A stretch of 37,182 bases of DNA, from assembly GCA_005879315.1 (NCBI GenBank), contig VBLC01000079.1, positions 1-37,182 on the forward strand, written 5' to 3'. This DNA comes from Deltaproteobacteria bacterium. GTDB lineage: Bacteria > Myxococcota > Myxococcia > Myxococcales > 40CM-4-68-19. Positions within the stretch are counted from its first letter, which is position 1; every line of letters begins with the position of its first letter. Positions 1 through 6,989 of this stretch are shown here, one piece after another. Under the pieces are notes generated by a model. That model worked only from the letters and a program-made list of their open reading frames with translations. It was not told where the DNA came from and did not search any database. The translations under genes were made by a program, and so were the position numbers.

Positions 1-1
1 A

Positions 2-283
2 TCCCTCGCTTTCCGCAAAGTCGTCTTGCCGCTCGCCTTCCCCGCCATCTTCGCCAGCCTGCGCATCGCGGTGGGCCTGGCCTGGGTCACCATCGTGGTC
101 GCGGAATTGATCGACGCGCGCATGCCCAGCCTCGGCTACCTGCTCGCGCTCTCGGGCGCGTATCCGCGGGTGCCGACGATGCTCATCGCGCTCGCCACCG
201 TCGGCGCGCTGGTCCTCGGCTGCTACGCGCTCGCGCTCGCCCTTCATGCGCGCGCCACGAGCTGGATGAGACGCGCGCCGTGA
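2..283 (+). CDS. ABC transporter permease, C-terminal part (NitT/TauT/SsuC type)
   Basis: This is the last 93 codons of an inner-membrane permease whose start lies before the window; the frame is open from base 2. The visible part begins FRKVVLPLAFPAIFASLRIA, the typical cytoplasmic coupling loop of the NitT/TauT/SsuC permease family (arginine-lysine, then V-LP-A-P-IF-LR). Two hydrophobic helices follow (about AVGLAWVTIVVAELI and MLIALATVGALVLGCYALAL). The stop TGA overlaps the GTG start of the ATPase gene in GTGA, so the two are translationally coupled. Family substrates include sulfonates, taurine, nitrate, cyanate and pyrimidine precursors. The binding protein is not in view, so the substrate is unknown. 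Confidence 0.85.
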   Translation, partial: SLAFRKVVLPLAFPAIFASLRIAVGLAWVTIVVAELIDARMPSLGYLLALSGAYPRVPTMLIALATVGALVLGCYALALALHARATSWMRRAP

Positions 284-1047
284 CGGCGAACGCCGCGCCC
301 GCTCCGCTGCTCGAGGGACTGGAGATCGGCTACGTCTATCCGGGCCAGAATCCCACCCGGGCGCTGGAAGGGCTCAGCCTCGAAGTGAAGGAGGGCGAGT
401 TCCTCGCCGTGCTCGGCCCGGTCGGCTGTGGCAAGACGACGCTGCTGCGCATCTTCGCCGGATTTCTCCGTCCGACTTCGGGCGCGGTGCGCTGCGCAGG
501 CGCGCCCATCGAAGGCCCCGGCTGGCAGCGCGGATACGTGCTGCAGGAGGAGGCAATCTTCCCCTGGATGACGGTGCGCGAGAACCTCGAGTTCGGCTTG
601 CGCGCCAAGGGTCTCGAGCCGGCAGCTCGGCAGGCGGTGAGCGAGGAGCTGCTCCGGCTGATCGGGTTGTCCTCCTTCGCCGACTCTTACCCCAAGGATC
701 TGTCGGCGGGCATGTCGAAGATGGTGGAAGTCGCGCGCGTGCTGGCCACCGACCCGGCCATCCTGCTGCTCGACGAGCCCTTCGGCGCGCTCGACGCGCA
801 GACGCGCGCGCGCATGCAGGATGCGCTGGCGGATCTCTGGGAGAAGCGGCGCAAGACGGTGCTGTTCGTCACCCACGATGCGGAGGAGGCGCTCTATCTC
901 GCCGACCGCATCGTCGTGCTCTCCCAGCGGCCGGGGCGGGTCAAGGCGCAGTTCGCCGTGGAGCTCGCCCGGCCGCGCTCGCTCGAGACGCGGTTCTCGC
1001 CGGCCTTCCTCGACCTCAAGCGCAAGATCTGGGAGGCGACTGCATGA
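280..1047 (+). CDS. ABC transporter ATP-binding protein (TauB/SsuB type)
   Basis: Cytoplasmic ATPase of 255 residues that would power the permease just upstream. Walker A is GPVGCGKT at residues 46-53, the Q-loop glutamine is Q89, Walker B is ILLLDEP at 161-167, the D-loop is GALD, and the switch histidine is H199 in FVTHD. Length and order fit the NitT/TauT importer ATPases. The ABC signature reads LSAGM at 141-145 followed by [10 protein letters not shown], where the family normally has LSGGM followed by RQRV; this is a visible deviation in the nucleotide-sandwich motif. The GTG start overlaps the permease stop, and the end overlaps the glycerate kinase start in ATGA, so all three are probably one operon. 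Substrate is not determinable. Confidence 0.9.
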   Translation: MTANAAPAPLLEGLEIGYVYPGQNPTRALEGLSLEVKEGEFLAVLGPVGCGKTTLLRIFAGFLRPTSGAVRCAGAPIEGPGWQRGYVLQEEAIFPWMTVRENLEFGLRAKGLEPAARQAVSEELLRLIGLSSFADSYPKDLSAGMSKMVEVARVLATDPAILLLDEPFGALDAQTRARMQDALADLWEKRRKTVLFVTHDAEEALYLADRIVVLSQRPGRVKAQFAVELARPRSLETRFSPAFLDLKRKIWEATA

Positions 1048-2195
1048 GCTTGCGCTTCCTCATCGCGCCCAACTCTTTCAAGGGGAGCGCCGGCGCTGCC
1101 GCGGCGGCGCGGGCGATGGCGCGCGGCGTGCGCTCCGTCTTCGCCGACGCCGAGGTGATCGAGCTGCCCATCGCCGACGGGGGCGACGGCACGGTCGAGG
1201 CGCTGGTCGCGGCGCGCTCGGGCCGGATCGAGCAGCGCAGCGTGCGCGGGCCGCACGGCGAAGAAGTGCGCGCCTCTTTCGGGATCATCGGCGACACCGC
1301 CGTCATCGAGATGGCCGCCGCCTCGGGCCTGACGGTGACGAAGCTGCGCGATCCGCGCCGCGCCAGCTCCTATGGCACGGGCGAATTGATCCGCGCCGCG
1401 CTCGACGCCGGTCTGCGCCGTATCATCGTCGGCCTGGGCGGGAGTGCGACCAACGACGGCGGCGCGGGGATGGCGCGCGCGCTCGGCGTCCGCTTTCTCG
1501 ACGCGCAGGGCCGCGAGCTGCCCGAAGGAGGCGCGGCGCTCGCGCAGCTCGCCCGCATCGACCTGGGCGGAATCGATCCGCGCCTCTCGCAGACGGAGAT
1601 CCTCGTCGCCTGCGACGTGGACAACCCGCTCACCGGCCCGCGCGGCGCCACGGCGGTCTACGGGCCGCAGAAGGGCGCAACGCCCGAGACGGTGCGCGAG
1701 CTCGACGCGGCGCTGGCGCGCCATGCGCTCGTGGCGCGGCAGGCGACCGGCCGCGACGTGGCCGACGTCCCCGGCGCAGGCGCAGCGGGAGGGCTGGGCG
1801 CAGGACTTCTCTTCTTCACTCCCGCGCGGCTGCGGCCGGGTGTCGAGATCGTGCTCGAAGCGGTCCACTTCGAGGAGAACTTGAAAAGGGCGGACATCGT
1901 TTTCACCGGGGAGGGCCGCAGCGATTTCCAGAGCGCCATGGGCAAGGCGCCCGCCGGCGTGGCGCGGATGGCGAAAAAGAACGGCGTGCCCGTCGTCTGC
2001 CTTTCTGGCGGCCTGGGCAAAGGCGCCGAGGACCTGTTCGCCCAAGGAGTCGATGCCCTCGCGAGCATCGTTCCGGAGCCGATGCCGCTCGAGGAGTGCA
2101 TGGCTCGCGCCGAGGAATTGATCGAGTCGTCGGCAGCGCGCGTCTGCCGCCTGCTTCGAGTCGGGGCGCTCCTACCCCAAATGCCGATCCGTTAG
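1044..2195 (+). CDS. glxK: Glycerate 2-kinase (GlxK/GarK family)
   Basis: Cytoplasmic kinase of 383 residues that phosphorylates D-glycerate to 2-phosphoglycerate, the last step of the glyoxylate-to-glycolysis glycerate pathway. It opens with LIAPNSFKGS, then PIADGGDGTVEALV, both hallmarks of this family. Further motifs are IVGLGGSATNDGG (about residues 129-141), CDVDNPLTGPRGA, and a C-terminal FTGEGRSDFQSAMGK segment. Length matches the usual 370-385 residues. The ATG overlaps the stop of the ABC ATPase in ATGA, so expression is coupled to a transporter, which suggests (inference) that the importer carries a related small acid. The genes for glycolate oxidation converge on it from the other strand. 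A hexamer repeat tract begins directly after the stop. Confidence 0.93.
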   Translation: MSLRFLIAPNSFKGSAGAAAAARAMARGVRSVFADAEVIELPIADGGDGTVEALVAARSGRIEQRSVRGPHGEEVRASFGIIGDTAVIEMAAASGLTVTKLRDPRRASSYGTGELIRAALDAGLRRIIVGLGGSATNDGGAGMARALGVRFLDAQGRELPEGGAALAQLARIDLGGIDPRLSQTEILVACDVDNPLTGPRGATAVYGPQKGATPETVRELDAALARHALVARQATGRDVADVPGAGAAGGLGAGLLFFTPARLRPGVEIVLEAVHFEENLKRADIVFTGEGRSDFQSAMGKAPAGVARMAKKNGVPVVCLSGGLGKGAEDLFAQGVDALASIVPEPMPLEECMARAEELIESSAARVCRLLRVGALLPQMPIR

Positions 2196-2197
2196 TC

Positions 2198-2275
2198 GTG
2201 CTCGAGCTCGTGCTTGACTTCGTGCTTGTCATCGAGCTCGTGCAGGTTCTCGTTTTGGTGCTCGGCGTCGGACTG
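2198..2275 (+). repeat. Degenerate hexanucleotide tract at the 3' end of glxK
   Basis: Thirteen consecutive six-base units, each beginning with G and mostly of the form GTGCTC or GAGCTC (for example GTGCTC, GAGCTC, GTGCTT, GACTTC, GTGCTT, GTCATC), start three bases after the glxK stop. The phase is kept throughout although the units differ. The tract reads as V-L-E-L-V-L in one frame, giving a spurious coding appearance. A similar tract in the opposite orientation lies at 2779-2844, and an inverted pair at 13570-13695. Function unknown; it could act in transcription termination or mRNA end protection. Confidence 0.75.
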
Positions 2276-2306
2276 GGTGAACTCAAGACCATCGCCGGCA
2301 TTTCTC

Positions 2307-2633
2307 CTACGGTGGCGTCGGAATGCTCGAACAAAACTTTTCGCCGTCAGGAACCGTGACGTGCGGTGACGTAACACACTGCATTCCCGACGGACACCCA
2401 GAGACGCCACCGCATTTGATGATGCACTCTCCGTGCGTTTCATGCGTCGAAGCATTGTAAATCGAAGCGCATGTCATTCTCGGCAAGCACTCCGAGTCAC
2501 TCGCACAATTCTTATGCTGAGACAGGACCTGCTTGTGATCGGGCGCCAGTGCCCCGGCTCCCTCGTTACGAGAGCTGCGACACCCCAACAGCATCATGCA
2601 TTCAGCCACGAGAACGACGATGCTTAGCCACAT
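2307..2633 (-). CDS. Small cysteine-rich secreted lipoprotein, function unknown
   Basis: A 108-residue product starting at ATG 2633. The N-terminus is hydrophobic and ends in a lipobox-like MMLLGC with Cys18 as the candidate lipidation site. It lacks a clear positive n-region and carries Glu11 inside the hydrophobic stretch, so the signal is imperfect; an in-frame TTG at 2651 would add six residues. The mature part has about eight spaced cysteines in a C-x-S-D-x-E-C, M-T-C, C-I-I-K-C-G, G-C-P-S-G-M-Q-C pattern, resembling the small disulfide-rich outer proteins common in Myxococcota. Codon use is less GC-biased than in its neighbours, which hints at foreign origin. It stands alone between two hexamer tracts. 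No function can be assigned. Confidence 0.6.
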   Translation of the reverse strand: MWLSIVVLVAECMMLLGCRSSRNEGAGALAPDHKQVLSQHKNCASDSECLPRMTCASIYNASTHETHGECIIKCGGVSGCPSGMQCVTSPHVTVPDGEKFCSSIPTPP

Positions 2634-2668
2634 TTGCTGGTCCGCGCCCAAATCTGCCGTACGTTAGC

Positions 2669-2737
2669 TCACGGCAGCATCGCCGCCTCGACGAACTTCA
2701 GCTTCTCCCCCATGACTCGCTGCTTTTTCCAGGGCAT
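2669..2737 (-). pseudogene. Remnant of an IS481/IS3-type transposase N-terminus
   Basis: Reading down from ATG 2737 gives MPWKKQRVMGEKLKFVEAAM, then LP and a stop at 2669-2671. The opening MPWK, a Q-R-V-M, then a K-F-V segment is the characteristic start of IS481-family transposases, just before their helix-turn-helix. In-frame codons beyond the stop (ANVRQIW) could be a decayed continuation of that helix. No inverted repeats or DDE core are present, so only a fragment survives. The match is by eye over about 22 residues, and chance resemblance is possible. Confidence 0.4.
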
Positions 2738-2778
2738 GCACCTGTACGACAGGTGTCAGCGATGTCCTGGCACCGCAC

Positions 2779-2844
2779 CACTCCCCGCACGTGCACCAGC
2801 ACCAGCTCGAATCCGGGCACCACTACGAGCACAAGCACGAGCAC
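2779..2844 (-). repeat. Degenerate hexanucleotide tract at the 3' end of glcF
   Basis: Read on the minus strand, eleven successive units all begin with G: GTGCTC, GTGCTT, GTGCTC, GTAGTG, GTGCCC, GGATTC, GAGCTG, GTGCTG, GTGCAC, GTGCGG, GGAGTG. The tract lies 23 bases after the glcF stop, the same position relative to its gene as the glxK tract but on the other strand. Because glxK and glcF converge, the two tracts form a distant inverted pair around the lipoprotein gene and transposase remnant. Confidence 0.7.
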
Positions 2845-2867
2845 GTCTTTTGATCGAGGGGACGCTC

Positions 2868-4142
2868 CTACGTCAAGAGTGTCTCGGCAGGCAAGCCGCG
2901 CAGGCTGGCGTCGAGAATCTCGATGGGATGCGCCGCCGGAATCGACTTGCCGCGCTGCTGCAAAATCTTGCCGATCTGCATGGTGCAGCCCGGATTCGCG
3001 CTGGCGATCAGCTGCGCGCCGGTGGCGAGGACGTTGTCCGCCTTGCGCGCGCCGATCTCGTCGGCGCTCTCCGGCTGGATGAGATTGTAGATGCCGGCGC
3101 TGCCACAGCACTGCTCGCTATCGGCCACCTCGACCAGCACGGCGCCGGGGATGCCGGAGAGCAGGGCGCGCGGCTGCGCGCGGATGCGCTGCGCGTGTAC
3201 CAGGTGACAGGGATCGTGCATCGCGATGCGCAGGTTCAAAGGATGGCGCCGCGCGCGCGGAGGGAGCGCCGCGAGATATTCGTTGATGTCGCGCACCTTC
3301 GCCGAGAAGGCCCGCGCGCGGTCGTCCTTCAAGAGCCGCCCGTAATCCTTGAGGTGCGACCCACAGCCCGCCGCATTGACGACGACGGCGTCGAGCTCGA
3401 GCTTCTCGAACCGCTCGACGAGGGCGCGGGCGAAGCGCAGCGACTCCTCCTCGCGCCCCGCGTGCATCGAGAGCGCGCCGCAGCAGCCCTGCTCTTCGGG
3501 GACGAGCACCTCGCAGCCCTCGGCGGAGAGCACCCGCACGGTGGCTTCGTTGACGCCCGGGAAGAAGACGCGCTGCACGCAGCCGGCGACCAGAGCGACG
3601 CGCGCGCGCCGCTCCCCTTGCGCGGGGGTCAAGGCTGGCAGCCGCGCGAAGACCTGGTGCGCGCTGAGCGGCGGCAAGAGCTCGTCGAACTGCGCCAGCC
3701 GCCTGGGCAACAGCTTGTAGAGGCCGAGCGCGCGCAAGAGCCAGCGCAGTCCCGTCTTCACATAGGCGAGAAGGACGACGACCAGAGCGCGAAGCCGCCC
3801 GGGATAGGGAAAGAGCGCGAAGATGAGCTCGCGGTGCAGCCGATCGAAGAGGCCGCGCGAATGGCGATGCTCGATCATCGCCCTCGTCTCCTCGATGAGG
3901 ACGTCGTACTTCACGCCCGAAGGACAGGCGGTGACGCAGGCCATGCACCCCAGGCACTTGTCGAAATGGCCCACCACCGCGTCGGTGAGCTGGATCTTCT
4001 TCTCGCGTACGCCGCGCATCAGATCGATGCGGCCGCGCGGCGAGTCCATCTCCTCCGCCCAGCTCTGGTAGGTGGGGCAGTGCGGCAGGCAGAATCCGCA
4101 GTGCACGCAGTCGTCGATCAGATCCCGCTCGGGCGCCCTCAC
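2868..4142 (-). CDS. glcF: Glycolate oxidase iron-sulfur subunit GlcF
   Basis: Iron-sulfur subunit (424 residues) of the membrane-associated glycolate dehydrogenase, which relays electrons from the flavin subunits oxidising glycolate to glyoxylate. Two ferredoxin-type 4Fe-4S motifs are clear: Cys12, 15, 18, 22 and Cys63, 66, 69, 73, each followed by proline (C-x2-C-x2-C-x3-CP). Two cysteine-rich CCG domains follow, with GCCGALSMHAG in the first and QCCGSAGIYNL in the second. Length is close to E. coli GlcF (407). The GTG start at 4142 follows the glcE stop TGA with no gap, so translation is coupled. It is last in a glcD-glcE-glcF operon, and a hexamer tract sits after its stop. Confidence 0.93.
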   Translation of the reverse strand: MRAPERDLIDDCVHCGFCLPHCPTYQSWAEEMDSPRGRIDLMRGVREKKIQLTDAVVGHFDKCLGCMACVTACPSGVKYDVLIEETRAMIEHRHSRGLFDRLHRELIFALFPYPGRLRALVVVLLAYVKTGLRWLLRALGLYKLLPRRLAQFDELLPPLSAHQVFARLPALTPAQGERRARVALVAGCVQRVFFPGVNEATVRVLSAEGCEVLVPEEQGCCGALSMHAGREEESLRFARALVERFEKLELDAVVVNAAGCGSHLKDYGRLLKDDRARAFSAKVRDINEYLAALPPRARRHPLNLRIAMHDPCHLVHAQRIRAQPRALLSGIPGAVLVEVADSEQCCGSAGIYNLIQPESADEIGARKADNVLATGAQLIASANPGCTMQIGKILQQRGKSIPAAHPIEILDASLRGLPAETLLT

Positions 4143-5243
4143 TCAGATGCCTCCCACGAAGCTGCCCGGGGCGAGCAGCCCTTCCGGATCGAGCCGCGCC
4201 TTGACGGCCTTCTGCAGGCGCAACGACTGGGGCGGCGGGCCCCAGCGATCGAGCGTCGATCCGGCCGGCGCGGCCTCCACGACGACCCTGAAGCTGCGCC
4301 GCGCGAATTCCAGCTCGGCAGCGATGGGCGCGGCGTCCATCGAGACGAAGCCGAGACCCAGCGTCGGATACCAGGCCGCGCGCGCGCCGGGCAGCCGGGA
4401 AAACAATTCGCTCTCGACCTGCGGCAGCGCGGTGGGCAGGGCGGAAATCTTGAGCCGCAGCTCGCCCCTCTCGCGCAGCGCCGCGTGATCGGCCCAGGGA
4501 TCGCAGCGGTCGGCGGGGGCGACTGCGCGCAGCTTCGCTTCCTGCTGTTTGACGCCCGCCTCGAAGCCTTCGAAGAGAACGGCGACGTCCCAGCGGTCCG
4601 GACCGGTCCGGCTGGCGACCATCGCGGCGGGCTCGATCTGCGCCGCGCGAATCTTGTCGAGGAGCTGCGGCACCTGTTCGGAGGAGAGCGAGCGGACGAT
4701 GAGCGACGCCTCGGCCTCGGGCAGCGGATGGACGCGGATGGTGGCGGCCGCGATCAGCCCCAGCGTCCCGAGCGAGCCGCAGACCAGCTTGGGCAGATCG
4801 AATCCGGCGACGTTCTTCACCACCTTGCCGCCGCTCCGAGCCAATTCTCCGCCGGAGCGGACGATGCTGACGCCGAGGATGAGATCGCGCACGGCGCCGT
4901 AGCGCATGCGGCGCGGACCGCTCGACGCAGCCGCGATGATGCCGCCCAAGGTCGCTTTCGCGGCGAAGGGCGGGTCCAGCGAGAGCCGCTGCCGCTCCTT
5001 GGCGAGCGCGTTCTGCAGCGCCGCGAGCGCAATGCCCGCTTCGAAGCTCACCACTTGGTCGGCGGGCTCGTACTCGACGATGCGCGCGAGGCCTGCGGTA
5101 CGCAGCTGCGCGTCGGTCCTGGGCAGGGCGCCCAGCATGAGTTTCGTACCGCTGCCGAGGAAAGCGCAGGTCTTCTTCTCGCGCCCAAGCTGCGAGAGCT
5201 GGGCGCGCGCCTCCTCGATGGTTTGGGGCCGGAGCTCGATCAC
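4143..5243 (-). CDS. glcE: Glycolate oxidase FAD-binding subunit GlcE
   Basis: Second flavin-binding subunit (366 residues) of glycolate oxidase. It carries the PCMH-type FAD fold: FLGSGTKLMLG near residue 30, then LDPPFAAKATLGGIIAAASS (the flavin-contact region), RYGAVRDLILG and GGKVVKNVAGFDLPKL. These are typical of GlcE, which is a shortened paralogue of GlcD. The start is taken as GTG 5243, overlapping the glcD stop in GTGA. A longer open frame to 5309 lies inside glcD and has no family-like sequence. It abuts glcF directly. GlcD, GlcE and GlcF together form the three-part enzyme known in E. coli. Confidence 0.92.
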   Translation of the reverse strand: MIELRPQTIEEARAQLSQLGREKKTCAFLGSGTKLMLGALPRTDAQLRTAGLARIVEYEPADQVVSFEAGIALAALQNALAKERQRLSLDPPFAAKATLGGIIAAASSGPRRMRYGAVRDLILGVSIVRSGGELARSGGKVVKNVAGFDLPKLVCGSLGTLGLIAAATIRVHPLPEAEASLIVRSLSSEQVPQLLDKIRAAQIEPAAMVASRTGPDRWDVAVLFEGFEAGVKQQEAKLRAVAPADRCDPWADHAALRERGELRLKISALPTALPQVESELFSRLPGARAAWYPTLGLGFVSMDAAPIAAELEFARRSFRVVVEAAPAGSTLDRWGPPPQSLRLQKAVKARLDPEGLLAPGSFVGGI

Positions 5244-6796
5244 ACCCGCTCCGCCTGCCCGCTCAGCTCCGCGGCGTGCGGCTTGTAGATGCCGGGCTTG
5301 TCCCCGCACAGCCGCGGCGTCGGAAAGACCTTGCCGGGATTGAGCACGTTGTCGGGATCGAAAGCGCAGCGGACCTGCGCCATCGCTTCCAGGTCCGGCT
5401 CGGAGAACATCTCCCCCAGGTAGGCCGACTTGTCCGACCCGACGCCGTGCTCGCCGGTGATCGAGCCTCCGTAGCGGATGCAGATGCGGAGGATGTCACC
5501 GGACATCTCCTCGGCCTTCTTCTCTTCGCCGGGGACACGGGCGTCGAAGAGCACGAGCGGATGGAGGTTGCCGTCGCCGGCGTGGAAGACATTGGCGACC
5601 CGCAGGCCGTACTTGGTTCCCAGATCGGAGATCTCCTTCAGGACGCGGGCGATCTCCTTGCGCGGAATGACGCCGTCCTGCACGAGGTAATTGCGGCTGA
5701 TCCGGCCCACTGCGGCGAAGGCGCTCTTGCGGCCTTTCCACATCAGCTCGCGCTCGGCGGTGTCGCGCGGGACGCGGATCTCCATCGCGCCGCACTGGCG
5801 CGCCAGCTCGATCGCTCGCTGGGAGGTGTGCTCGCATTCCGCCAACGGACCGTCGACGTCCATCAAGAGCGCCGAGCCCACTTCGGGCCAGTCGACGCCG
5901 GTGGCGGCTTTGGCGGCGACGATGGCGAGCGTATCCATCATCTCGATGGCGGCGGGCACGATGCCCGAGGCGATGATGGCCGAGACCGCGTTGCCCGCCT
6001 CTTCGTTGGAAGGGAACGTCGCGAAGAAGGTGCGCGTGGCTTCGGGCTTGCGCAGGATGCGCAGCACCACTTCGGTCACGACCCCGAGCAGCCCCTCGCT
6101 GCCGACGACCACGCCGAGCAAGTCGTAACCTGGCTCATCGAGCGTAGGGCCGCCGATGGTGACGATCTCGCCGTCGGAGAGGACCATGCGAACGCCGAGG
6201 ACATGATTGACGGTGAAGCCGTACTTGAGGCAGTGCGCGCCGCCGCTGTTCTCGGCGACGTTGCCGCCGATGGTGCAGACGCTCTGCGACGAGGGATCGG
6301 GCGCGTAGTACCAGCCATCGGCTGCGATGTGCTTGGAGACGTCGAGGTTGGTGACGCCCGGTTGCACGCGCACGAAGGCGTTGCGCAAATCGACCTCGAG
6401 GAACTTCTTCATCCGCGACAGGCCGATCAGCGCGCAGCCCGCGACCGGCATCGCGCCGCCCGACAAGCCCGTGCCGGCGCCGCGCGCCACGATCGGCAGG
6501 CCCGCGGCGCGGGCGATCTTCACCACCTGGGAGACTTCCTCGCTGGTGGCCGGCAGCAGCACGACGCCCGGCGTGACGCGATAGGTGGCGAGGCCGTCGG
6601 CTTCGTAGACCCGGAGATCCTCGGGCTCGCGGATGACGTTCTCTTCGCCCACTGCGGCGCAGAAGCGGGCGATCACCTCCGCCGGCAGCCGCTTCGACGG
6701 CGACTCGAAATGCGCCTGGGTCCCTCCCGGTTTCTGCTCGTCGAGGTCGTGCGGCGGGGGCGCGCGGCGGTCCTGCGACTCAGTCCGAGGAGGCAT
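5240..6796 (-). CDS. glcD: Glycolate oxidase catalytic subunit GlcD
   Basis: FAD-linked subunit (518 residues) that oxidises glycolate (or D-lactate type 2-hydroxy acids) to glyoxylate. FAD-binding elements are RGAGTGLSGGAMP at 105-117 and PSSQSVCTIGGNVAENSGG at 168-186. The C-terminal oxidase domain has HAGDGNLHP at 405-413 and TGEHGVGSDK at 447-456, the last typical of GlcD/LldD-like enzymes. ATG 6796 was chosen because GGGAGAG lies about eight bases upstream and sequence before it is not family-like. About 30 N-terminal residues rich in P, R and Q precede the conserved fold. It is first in the operon and diverges from the efflux genes. The operon composition supports glycolate rather than D-lactate as substrate. 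Confidence 0.93.
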   Translation of the reverse strand: MPPRTESQDRRAPPPHDLDEQKPGGTQAHFESPSKRLPAEVIARFCAAVGEENVIREPEDLRVYEADGLATYRVTPGVVLLPATSEEVSQVVKIARAAGLPIVARGAGTGLSGGAMPVAGCALIGLSRMKKFLEVDLRNAFVRVQPGVTNLDVSKHIAADGWYYAPDPSSQSVCTIGGNVAENSGGAHCLKYGFTVNHVLGVRMVLSDGEIVTIGGPTLDEPGYDLLGVVVGSEGLLGVVTEVVLRILRKPEATRTFFATFPSNEEAGNAVSAIIASGIVPAAIEMMDTLAIVAAKAATGVDWPEVGSALLMDVDGPLAECEHTSQRAIELARQCGAMEIRVPRDTAERELMWKGRKSAFAAVGRISRNYLVQDGVIPRKEIARVLKEISDLGTKYGLRVANVFHAGDGNLHPLVLFDARVPGEEKKAEEMSGDILRICIRYGGSITGEHGVGSDKSAYLGEMFSEPDLEAMAQVRCAFDPDNVLNPGKVFPTPRLCGDKPGIYKPHAAELSGQAERV

Positions 6797-6989
6797 GGGA
6801 TTCTCTCCCGCCTTGCTCGCGGCGGGAGGCGGAGTTTGCGCGAGGCGCCCGTCGAGAGCAAGGCCTTCAGGGCCTCTTCTCCGGGAGGCTGGAGCAGGCG
6901 GGCGGTCTCTCGAGGGAGCCGTCGCTTGACGCCGCTGCGCGAATCCACTTTCTTGCTCCCCCCCCATCTGAGCGAAACCGGGAGGGGTC
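6797..6989. other. Divergent intergenic region between glcD and the efflux operon
   Basis: About 190 bases containing the start signals of two divergent operons. A CCCGCC / GGCGGG inverted repeat sits close to the glcD start. TTGACG at 6927-6932 is a possible -35 for the efflux genes, but no convincing -10 follows. I see no operator that I can name. Confidence 0.4.

Noticed and set aside
2193-2281. Coding extension or V-L-rich peptide after glxK
   Set aside because: The V-L-E-L-V-L pattern is produced by the hexamer tract; the same occurs antisense at the glcF side, and there is no start or ribosome-binding site.
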